A DNA stretch of 64,000 nt from Pogostemon cablin (GCA_023678885.1 CM042979.1:20141513-20205512); one strand, 5' to 3'. Shown: positions 1 to 10,163, numbered from the stretch's first letter. Notes: a model not told the origin generated them from the letters alone. Numbers and translations: made by a program.

Positions 1-612
1 CACTTTGCAACTTGAATCATGTTTTGAGGTCGAAGTGATGCTTTTTTTAGGTCGAATGGACTTGCACCTCCTCATCGTTTCGTGTATAACTTCCACTTCC
101 GAGTTCCGAATTGAATAATTCTAGCGCTCACGCGATTCTATCTTCCTTGGCTTTCTATCAATATAAAGAACTCACAAAAATTCCAAGATTTGAATGTGCA
201 AAAAGCTACGGAAAGTAGAACAGAAATTCTGTTCGGCATAGCTCGCGTGGCGTCACCATTTTGCTCATAACTTCCTCGTTTGGAACTAGATTGGGGTGTT
301 CTTTATGTCAAAACGACCCTCTCTTCAGTGGCTTTTCAACCATGTAGCACACTCTCAGTTTTGATCTCCACAAAAATACAGAAAAATTATGAAAGTTGGA
401 CGTGCGTTTTTCATCATCTTTGCATAAATTGCACATTTTCTCCAATCTTGCACTATTGATCCTATTTCCTATCAAAACACAATAAAATACCTTAGTAGCA
501 TCTTTTAATCAATAATAGTTCAAAGTAATAATATATGTGCAAATAATAGCAATTATTCACTCAAAAATGTATCAAATTGGACTCGAAAATACATGAATTT
601 CCACTCTCATCA
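1..612 (-). repeat. Element A 3' LTR (partial, cut by window edge)
   Basis: Bases 1-612 repeat, almost unchanged, at about 9550-10163. Both copies end in CTCTCATCA on the plus strand, which is the TGATGAGAG start of the LTR on the minus strand. A polypurine tract begins right after this copy, so it is the 3' LTR of a minus-strand element. Its outer part and the target-site duplication lie left of the window. The copies differ by a small number of substitutions (for example near 292, 449 and 570), so the insertion is not extremely recent. Confidence 0.93.
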
Positions 613-627
613 AACCCCCCAAACTTA
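613..627 (-). promoter_or_regulatory. Polypurine tract of element A
   Basis: Directly inside the 3' LTR the minus strand reads AAGTTTGGGGGGTT, the usual polypurine primer for plus-strand DNA synthesis in LTR retrotransposons. Position next to the LTR and composition support the call. Equivalent tracts follow the 3' LTRs of elements B (27470), C (51357) and D (60978). Confidence 0.85.
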
Positions 628-1175
628 AGGTGTTGTTCGTCCTCGAACAACGAAACGACAAACCAAGAGAATAATGAGATGGAAAGTCATGTTCAAAGGT
701 AAGGATCAAAATATGCCTTCAACAGATGTAATCAATTTCAACTTGGTTCACATAACTTCAAGTTCAAAAGCATCTATTCATTCAAAACATGCAAGTTAAG
801 ATAATTACTTCACCCATTCAAGTGCTCAATTCACCTATGCTCACAAGATATATATAATGTAACTCTCGCGCTCATGGTGTATCACCGCAAAGGTAATATA
901 TATGTGTTCTCAAATTCAATTCAAGTGTATGCGTAACCATAAGCTTGCCAATTGTCTCAACTCTCCTTTTACTTATAGCTAGCAAATTATGAATCAAAAA
1001 GGACTTTTTATTTGGTTGTAGGTTCTTTGGACAAGGTAGGAAATATATATGGATAAGTGACTCAACTAGGATCAATCAAGCTGCAGTCCATCTTGATCTT
1101 TCATCTTTATCACTTTCATTACAGTACAATTCCTCCTAAACTAACAAACAACAACCATCTTCTTTTAATCTTCTC

Positions 1176-1286
1176 GAGGTACTAGTTTCGGGCACTACCT
1201 CTCGCATCCTCCATAGGGTACTAGATTTAAGCACTACCCTAGGGTATTTGATTTCATGGAGTACTAGATTTAAGCACTACTCCATG
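1176..1286 (-). other. Three tandem 14-nt-loop hairpins (conserved 3' structure)
   Basis: Three inverted repeats follow one another: arms GAGGTA/TACCTC (1176-1181, 1196-1201), TAGGGTA/TACCCTA (1214-1220, 1235-1241) and CATGGAGTA/TACTCCATG (1255-1263, 1278-1286). Each encloses a 14-nt loop of the form CTAGNTTNNRGCAC. The arms differ between copies but are perfectly complementary in each, which is the mark of a conserved folded structure. Homologous clusters are at 29278-29338, 52000-52110 and 61532-61597. Function unknown. The RNA of the element would be the minus strand. Confidence 0.8.
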
Positions 1287-2026
1287 GTTTTCATTTAGAT
1301 GTGGTAGATAGCTCAATCATTCCTTCCCAAGCTGTTATCAAGCTCAATCAACACACTTTGAAAAGCCATTAATTCTCCGGATAATTAAGGCTAAAATCAT
1401 TAAGTTACTCAAAAGTGGTTATTTCTCGTAGGTTGCCAAAGAATGAGGCTTTAAGGCTCAAAGAGGCTAACTACGGATAAACAATCATATGGTAAGGAAT
1501 TATTTGGCAAAGATGGCCTAATATCATTTTCATAATCTACTAGACTATTCTTGAACATTCAAGGAGACTCAAGGCAAGTTCTAGAATACACACACAAGAA
1601 TGATACGCTCAAGAATGAAATATCATGCATCATGTAACATGATTTAAAGGCTCAAATCTCACTTGGCTTTTTCATAGAATGAACGAGCACTTTTCAAGGC
1701 TACGTATACATCATAACAAGCACATTACGAACTTCAAGCATTTAATAGTTAAAGCATGTTCCCCTTGTTAATCATAATCAACATCTTATTAAAGGCATCA
1801 TTAAAGCTCAAAACACAATCATTATAGGAGATATAAAAATATCGAGAGACGAAAATAAATGGCAGGGCATTAACAGAAACTAACAAGATAATTGGATAGT
1901 CGCAAAAAAAATTTGAACTTTCGAATAGAATTCAAAAATTCTAAAAAAATCGACCTCCAAGCACAAGACACAAAACAATGCAAAGTAAACATACCTGGGT
2001 GCGGATGAAACGAGGGAAGAACATCA

Positions 2027-2069
2027 CACCCCCCAAACTTAGATGAAAACGTGAGTTGAATCTAAGTTT
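2027..2069 (-). other. Second, internal polypurine tract plus stem-loop
   Basis: The minus strand carries AAGTTTGGGGGGTGTG at 2027-2042, nearly the same as the 3' polypurine tract 1.4 kb away. It overlaps a perfect 10-bp inverted repeat, AAACTTAGAT (2035-2044) and ATCTAAGTTT (2060-2069). The arrangement is repeated in B (30341-30385) and C (53052-53098). It could prime a second plus-strand start, as internal polypurine tracts do in some retroelements; this is inference. Confidence 0.6.
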
Positions 2070-2160
2070 AAAAGAATGTAATTACCTGAAGTGTAAGTAC
2101 GCACCATGAGTATAATTCACCTAGCACAAGACGCAACAAACAAAATAAAAGCAATAAAAT

Positions 2161-2212
2161 GGTGGGTTGCCTCCCACTCAGCGCTCTCTTTTTAACGTCG
2201 TTGAGCTCGACG
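2161..2212 (-). other. Stem-loops at the pol 3' boundary
   Basis: Just downstream of the integrase stop are two small inverted repeats: GTGGG/CCCAC (2162-2166, 2173-2177) and CGTCG/CGACG (2196-2200, 2208-2212). Element F has GATGGG/CCCATC at the matching place (46711-46716, 46723-46728), a compensated change. Element B has CGTCGT/ACGACG (30501-30506, 30513-30518). Conservation at the end of the last reading frame of different elements suggests a cis-acting role, not known from the sequence. Confidence 0.55.
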
Positions 2213-2224
2213 AAGCAATGTAAA

Positions 2225-3295
2225 TCAAGTCAAGATATCAAAGAACATAATTTCTCCTTCACCGTGATGATGATAATGCTTCAAGCGATGCCCATTCACC
2301 GTGAAAAGAGCTCCATCGTTCTTTTTTAATTCAACCATTCCACTCTCATAGACTTGACTTACTTCATAAGGACCCATCCACTTTGATTTCAACTTTCCTG
2401 CAAAAAACTTCAAACGAGAGTTAAATAAGAGAATGAAATCTCCTACCTGAAAATTTTTGCTCTGAAGCTTTGCATCATGCCATCTCTTGGTCCTTTCCTT
2501 GTAGATGCAGGAATTTTCATATGCCTTCTCTCTAAACTCTTCAAGCTCATTCAATTGTAGAAGACGACTACTCCCTGCTGCTTCAAGATCAAGGTTGATC
2601 TTCTTCACCGCCCAAAAGGATTTGTGCTGGATTTCCACTGGAAGGTGGCAAGATTTTCCATATACCAATTGGAATGGTGACATCCCCAAAACAGTCTTGT
2701 AGGCAGTTCTGAATGCCCACAGTGCATCATCAAGCTTACTAGCCCAATCCTTGCGACTAGTACTCACAGTCTTTTCCAGAATCTGCTTGATTTGGCGATT
2801 AGAAACTTCAGCTTGCCCGTTTGTCTGCGGATGGTATGGTGTGGACACTCTATGTTTCACTCCATAATGCTTGAGAAGATTCTCCATTAGCTTATTTAAG
2901 AAATGAGTTCCCCCATCGCTAATGAGGATTCTTGGCACTCCAAAGCGTGAAAATATGTGCTTCCTTAAGAATGCAATGACTGTTCTTGCATCATTCAGTT
3001 TGGTTGGAATTGCTTCCACCCATTTTGAGACATAATCAACAGCAAGCAAGATGTATACGAATCCATTTGATGAAGGAAATGGACCCATGAAGTCTATGCC
3101 CCACACATCGAAGAGTTCCACCTCGTACACATTTTTCAAGGGCATTTCATCCCTTTTAGATATGCCCCCCATCCGCTGGCATCTGTCACAATTCTCTACA
3201 TAAAATTTACAGCACTTAAATAAAGAAGGCCAAGTAAAACCTGATTGCAGGACTCGTGCTGCAGTCTTCTCCACTGCAAAGTGACCCCCATTGGG
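2225..3295 (-). CDS. Element A integrase region of pol, downstream of one in-frame stop
   Basis: This is the integrase part of the Ty3/gypsy polyprotein, which would join element cDNA to host DNA. The ATG-initiated frame starts at 3274, but coding similarity continues in frame upstream to the TGA at 3293-3295, so it was once one frame with gag-pol. Visible are the GGHF and CDRC parts of the N-terminal zinc-binding region and the catalytic triad: Asp in GIDFMGPFP, Asp in SDGGTHF and Glu in GQAEVSNR. The frame ends in a GPY-like region (KWMGPYEV) and has no chromodomain, as expected for Athila/Tat. The single nonsense codon probably makes this copy inactive unless it is read through. Confidence 0.9.
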   Translation of the reverse strand, partial: PNGGHFAVEKTAARVLQSGFTWPSLFKCCKFYVENCDRCQRMGGISKRDEMPLKNVYEVELFDVWGIDFMGPFPSSNGFVYILLAVDYVSKWVEAIPTKLNDARTVIAFLRKHIFSRFGVPRILISDGGTHFLNKLMENLLKHYGVKHRVSTPYHPQTNGQAEVSNRQIKQILEKTVSTSRKDWASKLDDALWAFRTAYKTVLGMSPFQLVYGKSCHLPVEIQHKSFWAVKKINLDLEAAGSSRLLQLNELEEFREKAYENSCIYKERTKRWHDAKLQSKNFQVGDFILLFNSRLKFFAGKLKSKWMGPYEVSQVYESGMVELKKNDGALFTVNGHRLKHYHHHGEGEIMFFDILT

Positions 3296-6200
3296 TCAGT
3301 CATGACACATTCTCAGTACGCTTTCCCACTCTTCTTCAGGAATGCAACGGCGTATGATATTGTCAGGACATATCTTGTAGAGAATTGGATCATCCCAGAT
3401 ATACTTCTTGACATCGGCAAAGAATTTTTTGTAAAGGTATTGGCTCAAATTGTACGGCTTAACTCCTCCTCCACTAGCCAAAAAATTAACTATATCAGCG
3501 TACCATGGTGCTGGAGGTTTCTGCATCATCTCCACTAACTTGCAGCTGTCAATTTGAAGTATTTCCTCATCAGGAAATATTTCCTTAATGAGGTCATACG
3601 TATTATCACAATGATCCCGTGGCTCCAGTCTGGAGAGATGATCAGCTATCACATTCTCGCTCCCCTTCTTGTCCTTGATCTCAATATCAAATTCTTGGAG
3701 AAGTAAGATCCATCTGATTATTCTTGGTTTTGCATCCTTCTTCTCCATTAGATAGCGGATAGCTGAGTGATCTGTGTACACCACTGTCTTCATGCCCACC
3801 AGATATGGGCGGAATTTGTCAAAGGCATACACCACTGCAAGGAACTCCTTTTCTGTTACTGTGTAGTTCTTCTGAGCTACATCAAAGGTCTTGCTGGCAT
3901 AGTAGATAGGTCTGAATCTCTTCTCCCTGATCTGTCCTAACACAACCCCTAATGCTATATCACTAGCATCACACATCAACGCAAAAGGTTGCGTCCAATC
4001 TGGAGTAGTCAAAATTGGAGCAGTGATCAAAGCCTCTTTTAGTACCTGAAATGCACGTAAACAAGTTTCATCAAAGTCAAAAGGTACATCTTTCTCAAGC
4101 AGATGAGACAAAGGTTTAGAGTATTTAGAGAAATCCTTGATAAATCTGCGGTAGAACCCCGCATGACCAAGGAAAGATCTAACCCCTTTCTCGTTAATTG
4201 GTGGTGGAAGTTTCTCAATGGCTACCACCTTCGCTCGATCAACCTGCAGCCCTTTAGAAGACACATGATGGCCAAGTACTATACCTTCTCTTACCATGAA
4301 ATGACATTTCTCCCAATTCAGAACAAGGTTAGACTCTTGACATCTTTTCAAAACAACAGTGAGGTTAGTTAGACAAGAATCTAAAGAAGATCCAAATACA
4401 GAAAAGTCATCCATGAATACTTCCATAATTCTCTCAATCATACCTTCAAAAATATACATCATGCACCTCTGAAAAGTAGCAGGAGCATTGCATAAACCAA
4501 AAGGAAGCTTTCTAAATGCAAAAGTACCATACGGGCAAGTAAAGGTAGTCTTATCTTGATCCTCCGGCGCAATCATTATCTGATTGTAACCAGAGTATCC
4601 ATCTAAGAAACAATAAAACTCATAGCCCGCAAGCCTATCAAGCATTTGATCCATGAAAGGTAAAGGAAAATGATCTTTGCGTGTGTTTTCATTAAGTTTC
4701 CTATAATCAACACAAACACGCCAACCTGTAGGTATCCTAGTAGCCAAAGTCTCTCCATCCTCAGATTTCACTATAGTCATGCCCCCTTTTTTAGCTACCA
4801 CATGCAATGGACTCACATAAGGGCTATCACTAATAGCATAAATAATATCAGACTTCAACCACTTTAGTACTTCTTTCCTAACCACTTCTTGTATCGCAGG
4901 ATTTAAACGCCTCTGATATTGCACAGAGGTTTTCTTTTCATCTTCTAGCCTAATCCTATGCATGCAAATTGATGGATTTATACCTTTCAAGTCTTCCAAA
5001 GACCATCCTATGGCAGACTTATGCTCCCTAAGGACTCTAAGCAGTTTATCAAGTTCAAGTTCAGTTAGGGCAGATGATACAATTACCGGATATGTTTGAT
5101 TTTCCCCCAAAAATGCATATGCTAGATGATCCGGTAAAGGCTTCAATTCCACCTTCTTTTTCTCTTCAGCTTCAGGTTCCTCCTTCTCTAGTGGCAAGAA
5201 CCTTGTTGTCCACTTTCTTTCTTCAATTTGGGACACCTCTCTTTTATTTTCCCTACAAGCATTCAAGGCATTCAAATATCTAATAAATTCATCATGAAAA
5301 ATATTACCTGAAAAATCAGATGCAAAATCACTGGCAAGAGTAGGGAAAGAGAAACTGTTGCTGATGCATGTCTCCAACTGATCTTTGGATAGAATCAAGG
5401 GTAGTTCTTCTTCAATGATCTCATCAACAACATCGATCACTTTGCAGTTTGCTCTTTCAGCTGGCCACTTCAATGTGCTATCAAGAGAAAAGATAACCTC
5501 TTCTTCTCCCACTCTCAGCTTCAACTTTCCGTCTTCAACATCAATTAGAGCTCTAGCAGTTGCTAAGAATGGTCTCCCCAAAATCAGAGGCACATCGTTA
5601 TCCTCTTCCATCTCAAGCACCAAGAAATCTACTGGGAAGATGAATTTATCTACCTTCACAAGTACATCATCAATAACGCCTCGTGGATGGGTAAGAGATC
5701 TGTCAGCTAGCTGTAATGTCACCGAAGTTGGCCTCAGCTCCCCCAAACCAAGCATTTTGAATGTATTTAGGGGCATCAAATTGATGCTAGCCCCTAAATC
5801 ACACAAAGCCTTGCACGTGGCATTCTTTCCAATTTGGACAGGGATAGTAAAACTTCCCGGATCTTTTAGCTTGGCAGGCAACTTTCTTTGAATGATTGCA
5901 CTGCACTCTTCGGTCAGATTCACAGTTTCCTTGTCTCCAATACTACGCTTCTTTGACATAATTTCTTTGAGAAACTTTGCGTAGTGCGACATCTGTTCAA
6001 TCGCTTCAGCAAATGGTATGTTGATATGAATCTTTTTGAATATTTCCACAAATTTCTGGAATTTTTCATCAAGACCCTTTTTCAATTGCCTAGAGGGAAA
6101 AGGAATAGGATATTTTGTCTTAGGGATGCCAAGACTATCTCTTTCGAGATCATTATTTTTGTTCCTCTCCCTCTTAGCTTTTTCCCACTTCTTCTCAGCA

Positions 6201-7924
6201 ACAACTGTATGATTAATATGGCTTTGCTGACGAACCGGATCAACAAGCACGGGAACAGGATCAAGTGGTTGTGAATGAGCAAGGTCGCTCATATGCTTAT
6301 GATCTTGCAAGGTGCTGGGCTCAGCGACGTATGGATGTACACGATCATCACTGTGTGTACGTCCATATTGTTCCTCCTGCATCTTTGGTCCTTCATACTG
6401 GGTGCCACTTCTCAAGGTAATAGAATGACACTCTCTTGGGTTTAGTTCAGTTTGAGCAGGAAATTTACCTTGTTGTTGTATTTTGCCCACTGCAGCATTC
6501 AACTGACTGATAGCAAGCTCTGTTTCCTTCTGTCTTCTCTCCACTTCTTTGTATCTTGCTTCAGCTTCCTTATGTCTTGCTTCTGCTTGCTCTTTATTTG
6601 AAACCATCAACTTGAGCATCATATCAAGCTTATCATCCATTGATGGTTTTCCTTCAACAGGTTTCTGAGCTGGATCAAATCCCGGAGGTGGTGCAATTGC
6701 GCTATTGGGATTAGAATAAGACAGATTCTCATTCCTTCTTTGATTGTTGAAGTTTGAATTTCCTTGGTTCCAACCTTGTTGAAATTGACGGTTGTTCCCT
6801 TGGTCATTCCTTCCCCCAAACTGATTGTTTAGTCTGAAATTTTGTCTGTTTCCTTGAAGACTCTGTCCCATAGCATAGTTGACATCCTCGAATTGATCTT
6901 CATCTCCAGCCATCATTACTTCATCTCTGTTTCCTTTAGTGAAGCGGTCCAATTTTTTATATAATTCATCGAGGCGATCATGGATGGCTGACACTTCATT
7001 CCTTCCGGATTGTATCTCTATTTTCGCCACTTTGTCAAAAGAGGCGTCTCCGTCTGCTCTATCTGCCGGCCAGTCATACGTGTTTGATGCCATCTCCTCG
7101 AATATTTCTTCAGCTGCCTCGGCGGACTGCTTGAATATAGATCCTCCTGCTGTTGCGTCCACCAGCACTCTCGAATCTCTTCTTAGGCCTTGATAGAAGA
7201 AGCCTAAGTAAGTATCTTTAGAAAAGCCGTGTTTTGGACAGCTCCGCAACATCTCTTTGAATCTTTCCCATGCCTCATAGAAACTTTCCAAGGCTCCTTG
7301 TTTAAATTGAGTGATCTTCTTCTTTATCAAGAAACTCTTGGATGGAGGGAAGTATTTGTTCAGGAACCTATCTGCCAGTTCCTCCCAAGTAGTACAACAA
7401 CCTTGAGGGAGATTGTTATACCACTCCTTTGCTTTTCCCGTTAGTGAAAATGGGAAAAGCCGCATTCTGATAGCATCCTCTGGAACGTTCCTGTGCTTCT
7501 GCGTCCTTGCATACTCATCGAAAATTTGTAGATGCTCGCTAGGATTCTCCAGGGGATTTCCACTAAACTGTTGTCTTTCTACCATTCGGATTAGTCCGAA
7601 AGGTAGCTCAAAGTTCTCTGCCGTGATTGCAGGTCCATTTAACCCAGCATTAGTGGTATGCTTCAGTTTGTATTGGTCCCGCATTGATGTCGAGGTCTGA
7701 TCGTCAGCCATCTTCTTAGTTTTGATTTCCTCAGCTAGGTTAACTTCGTCAAATTTTTGTGAAAGTTCTTCAACTTTCTCTTCTTCTGACGGATAAGTAC
7801 TCTCCGAATCTGAGCTGGGAATCGGTGTAGCTGGCTGCTTCCTTTTCCTTCTGTTCTTTCTAATAAGTGTCTCAAGCTCTAGATTTAATGGCTCGATTGC
7901 TCGTCCACTCGATCTAGTGATCAT
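3296..7924 (-). CDS. Element A gag-protease-RT-RNase H polyprotein (Ty3/gypsy, Athila/Tat lineage)
   Basis: A 1542-residue open frame encodes, in order: a gag capsid domain (about residues 110-260, with WYNNLPQG and FYEAWERFKEMLRSCP); an Asn/Gln-rich linker and a charged coiled-coil (about 440-500); a retropepsin-like protease near 690-790 with active site CDLGAS; reverse transcriptase near 1030-1210 with FMDD in place of the usual YxDD; and RNase H near 1310-1430 (CDASD, TDHS, ADHLSRL). No CCHC zinc knuckle was seen in gag. The start is the first ATG after the leader, about 125 bp downstream of the primer-binding site. It ends at a TGA just before the integrase. It is the only nearly complete autonomous element in the window and could in principle have supplied enzymes to B, C and F. 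Confidence 0.95.
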   Translation of the reverse strand: MITRSSGRAIEPLNLELETLIRKNRRKRKQPATPIPSSDSESTYPSEEEKVEELSQKFDEVNLAEEIKTKKMADDQTSTSMRDQYKLKHTTNAGLNGPAITAENFELPFGLIRMVERQQFSGNPLENPSEHLQIFDEYARTQKHRNVPEDAIRMRLFPFSLTGKAKEWYNNLPQGCCTTWEELADRFLNKYFPPSKSFLIKKKITQFKQGALESFYEAWERFKEMLRSCPKHGFSKDTYLGFFYQGLRRDSRVLVDATAGGSIFKQSAEAAEEIFEEMASNTYDWPADRADGDASFDKVAKIEIQSGRNEVSAIHDRLDELYKKLDRFTKGNRDEVMMAGDEDQFEDVNYAMGQSLQGNRQNFRLNNQFGGRNDQGNNRQFQQGWNQGNSNFNNQRRNENLSYSNPNSAIAPPPGFDPAQKPVEGKPSMDDKLDMMLKLMVSNKEQAEARHKEAEARYKEVERRQKETELAISQLNAAVGKIQQQGKFPAQTELNPRECHSITLRSGTQYEGPKMQEEQYGRTHSDDRVHPYVAEPSTLQDHKHMSDLAHSQPLDPVPVLVDPVRQQSHINHTVVAEKKWEKAKRERNKNNDLERDSLGIPKTKYPIPFPSRQLKKGLDEKFQKFVEIFKKIHINIPFAEAIEQMSHYAKFLKEIMSKKRSIGDKETVNLTEECSAIIQRKLPAKLKDPGSFTIPVQIGKNATCKALCDLGASINLMPLNTFKMLGLGELRPTSVTLQLADRSLTHPRGVIDDVLVKVDKFIFPVDFLVLEMEEDNDVPLILGRPFLATARALIDVEDGKLKLRVGEEEVIFSLDSTLKWPAERANCKVIDVVDEIIEEELPLILSKDQLETCISNSFSFPTLASDFASDFSGNIFHDEFIRYLNALNACRENKREVSQIEERKWTTRFLPLEKEEPEAEEKKKVELKPLPDHLAYAFLGENQTYPVIVSSALTELELDKLLRVLREHKSAIGWSLEDLKGINPSICMHRIRLEDEKKTSVQYQRRLNPAIQEVVRKEVLKWLKSDIIYAISDSPYVSPLHVVAKKGGMTIVKSEDGETLATRIPTGWRVCVDYRKLNENTRKDHFPLPFMDQMLDRLAGYEFYCFLDGYSGYNQIMIAPEDQDKTTFTCPYGTFAFRKLPFGLCNAPATFQRCMMYIFEGMIERIMEVFMDDFSVFGSSLDSCLTNLTVVLKRCQESNLVLNWEKCHFMVREGIVLGHHVSSKGLQVDRAKVVAIEKLPPPINEKGVRSFLGHAGFYRRFIKDFSKYSKPLSHLLEKDVPFDFDETCLRAFQVLKEALITAPILTTPDWTQPFALMCDASDIALGVVLGQIREKRFRPIYYASKTFDVAQKNYTVTEKEFLAVVYAFDKFRPYLVGMKTVVYTDHSAIRYLMEKKDAKPRIIRWILLLQEFDIEIKDKKGSENVIADHLSRLEPRDHCDNTYDLIKEIFPDEEILQIDSCKLVEMMQKPPAPWYADIVNFLASGGGVKPYNLSQYLYKKFFADVKKYIWDDPILYKICPDNIIRRCIPEEEWESVLRMCHD

Positions 7925-8049
7925 ACACCTATTCTCACTCAGAAGATCAGAATTGTTTGGATCTCAAGGAAGATAAAATAAAGCATGTAAAGTTTAACGT
8001 CCTACAATAAAATAAATCACTATAAAATTAAATCAAAATTTATAAACTA

Positions 8050-8067
8050 TCCCCGGCAGCGGCGCCA
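8050..8067 (-). promoter_or_regulatory. Primer-binding site of element A (tRNA-Asp)
   Basis: The plus strand reads TCCCCGGCAGCGGCGCCA, the 3' end of plant tRNA-Asp including CCA apart from one base (CAG for CAA). The minus-strand transcript is therefore complementary to that tRNA. It lies 6 bp from the 5' LTR. The same site occurs in B (32636), the shared LTR (26674), F (48603) and, damaged, C (55238). Confidence 0.9.
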
Positions 8068-8073
8068 TTGACT

Positions 8074-10163
8074 TGATCGCTGTGTTCTTTTCTCCCCCAA
8101 GTGTAAGGGATCGGTTGTAGTGCGAGTGAACAAGTAGTTATATCGTTCCCACAGGATAGCTATAAATTTAAGAGGTAATTCTAAATGATGATTTGATTGT
8201 AAGACAAATTCAGGGTTTGTTTTTGAAAGAATGATAGTTAAATATAATAATAAACAAATAATGGAATAAAATAAATCACACAAGAGAAAACGATTTAAGA
8301 GTTCAAGGATTGAGAATTGGTAATGCTAGGGTAAACAACTTGATTATGTGACCAATTTATCTAGACCCAAATTAATTACTTGCAAACGTTTATAAGAGGA
8401 TCGCTAAACCTAATTAAATCACCTTGATCAGGTAAGATCTAACACTTATAAAGAGTTGGAAATCCTTGGATCAATAAGAAATTAACTACCTCTCCCTCTA
8501 TAGGTACTTCATGCTAAATTCCAATTAAGGATAGAGCACTAGACTTCCCTTTCTAGGTACATGATCGTTAACTCTTTTTTTCCTTACCAATTACTTAATA
8601 ATGATGTTTTACCAAATAATTAATATTCCAAATTGATTGTCTAACATTCTTAGGCTTTAATGGTCAATACACCTAAGAATGTCTCAGAAAACACGTCTAG
8701 GCTTTAATGATCAATACACCTAAGACTTGCCTCATGAAACAACAATTATTATGCGGAAATAAAGATGCCTGTCATCTTCAATGATAACTTTAAAGGGATC
8801 ATACTTCAACTCATAATAAGAAGTTTCAACTAAAATCTTCAATATGGAAATAAACTATTTGCAAGATAATCAATTCAAGTCTAAAGAAGTTTAAATCACA
8901 TAATCAAGATTGTTTTAACATCCTAACATTACCAACAAAGAACTTAGCCCATGGATTTAATAGAATAAATCATGAATATGTAATTAATCCTAACCATAGT
9001 GCTAAATAACAAGAGATAAGCAACTAAAAAGAAAGAACCCGTTTTGAGGACTCCGTCTTCTTCAATTACGATATCCGTTGGAATCTCCGTCTCCTATCCA
9101 AGTAGCAACTCTAATCGGCTCTCCGGATGAAAGAATATGGTGAGGATTTGAGGATGTGTGCAGATGATGTTGCTACTGCAAAAATATGCAGCAAGCTGCA
9201 AACTTAGCTCCACACCCTCTACTCACTTGTGTTATGTGTTGTGATTGTTGTGTGAATGAATTGTGTTGTGGATTGTTGTGGGATGTTTGAATTGTGTTCT
9301 TGCAGCCCCTATTTATAGTTGTGGAAGGGGACACAAAATCACATGCATCCATGGCAACATCACATGCATCCATGGCTGCCCATGTTCTTCCACTTCACTT
9401 TGTTCTTGCTGCCCATGTTGCTCCACCTCACTTTGCATGTTTCTTTTTCAGCTCATTCCTTGTCTTCTTTGTTTTGAAGAATCTATGGCATGTTAGGTGC
9501 TTCATGTGTCCCATGTGGAGTGTATTATCTTCATTTTTTCCCATGTGTGTGCACTTTGCAACTTGAATCATGTTTTGAGGTCGAAGTGATGCTTTTTTTA
9601 GGTCGAATGGACTTGCACCTCCTCATCGTTTCGTGTATAACTTCCACTTCAGAGTTCCGAATTGAATAATTCTAGCGCTCACGTGATCCTATCTTCCTTG
9701 GCTTTCTATCAATATAAAGAACTCACAAAAATTCCAAGATTTGAATATGCAAAAAGCTACGGAAAGTAGAACAGAAATTCTGTTCGGCATAGCTCGCGTG
9801 GCGTCACCATTTTGCTCATAACTTCCTCGTTTGGAACTCGATTGGGGTGTTCTTTATGTTAAAACGACCCTCTCTTCAGTGGCTTTTCAACCATATAGCA
9901 CACTCTCAGTTTTGATCTCCACAAAAATACAGAAAAATTATGAAAGTTGGACGTGCGTTTTTCATCATCTTTGCATAAATTGCACCTTTTCTCCAATCTT
10001 GCACTATTGATCCTATTTCCTATCAAAACACAATAAAATACCTTAGTAGCATCTTTTAATCAATAATAGTTCAAAGTAATAATATATGTGCAAATAATAG
10101 CAATTATACACTCAAAAAGGTATCAAATTGGACTCGAAAATACATGAATTTCCACTCTCATCA
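8074..10163 (-). repeat. Element A 5' LTR (about 2.1 kb)
   Basis: The right part of this LTR repeats at 1-612. Its left edge is placed by homology with the other LTRs, where TGATN follows the primer-binding site after six bases. On the minus strand it starts TGATGAGAG and ends CGATCA. A TATA box (TATAAATA, 9310-9317) marks the probable promoter, with U3 to the right. Two GGTCGA motifs (9576-9611) about 270-300 bp upstream of the TATA are a reduced version of the inverted-repeat arrays seen in related LTRs. The right edge abuts DUF1985-coding sequence. Confidence 0.88.
9310..9317 (-). promoter_or_regulatory. LTR TATA box, element A
   Basis: Minus-strand TATAAATA followed by GGGGCTGCA. Equivalent boxes in the related LTRs are near 33803 (B), 50567 and 56398 (C), 60385 (D), 49803 (F), all minus, and 35169 (solo LTR, plus). 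The shared position supports a core promoter. Confidence 0.6.

Larger units (their letters stand above)
628..2224 (-). other. Element A long 3' non-coding region
   Basis: About 1.6 kb between the integrase stop and the polypurine tract has no convincing reading frame. An Athila ORF1-type gene, present at this place in element D, is absent here. The region holds three phased hairpins (1176-1286), a second polypurine tract with stem-loop (2027-2069) and stem-loops at the end of pol (2161-2212). Homologous sequence occupies the same place in B (about 28800-30510), C (51357-53255) and, more divergent, D (60978-62340). Confidence 0.8.

Noticed and set aside
5385..5891. 168-codon plus-strand frame inside gag-pol of A
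   Set aside because: It is antisense to the protease-coding region, Ser-rich with no family resemblance, and explained by the coding strand.
8050..8067. tRNA-Asp gene
   Set aside because: Only the 18-base 3' end is present, next to an LTR; it is a primer-binding site.
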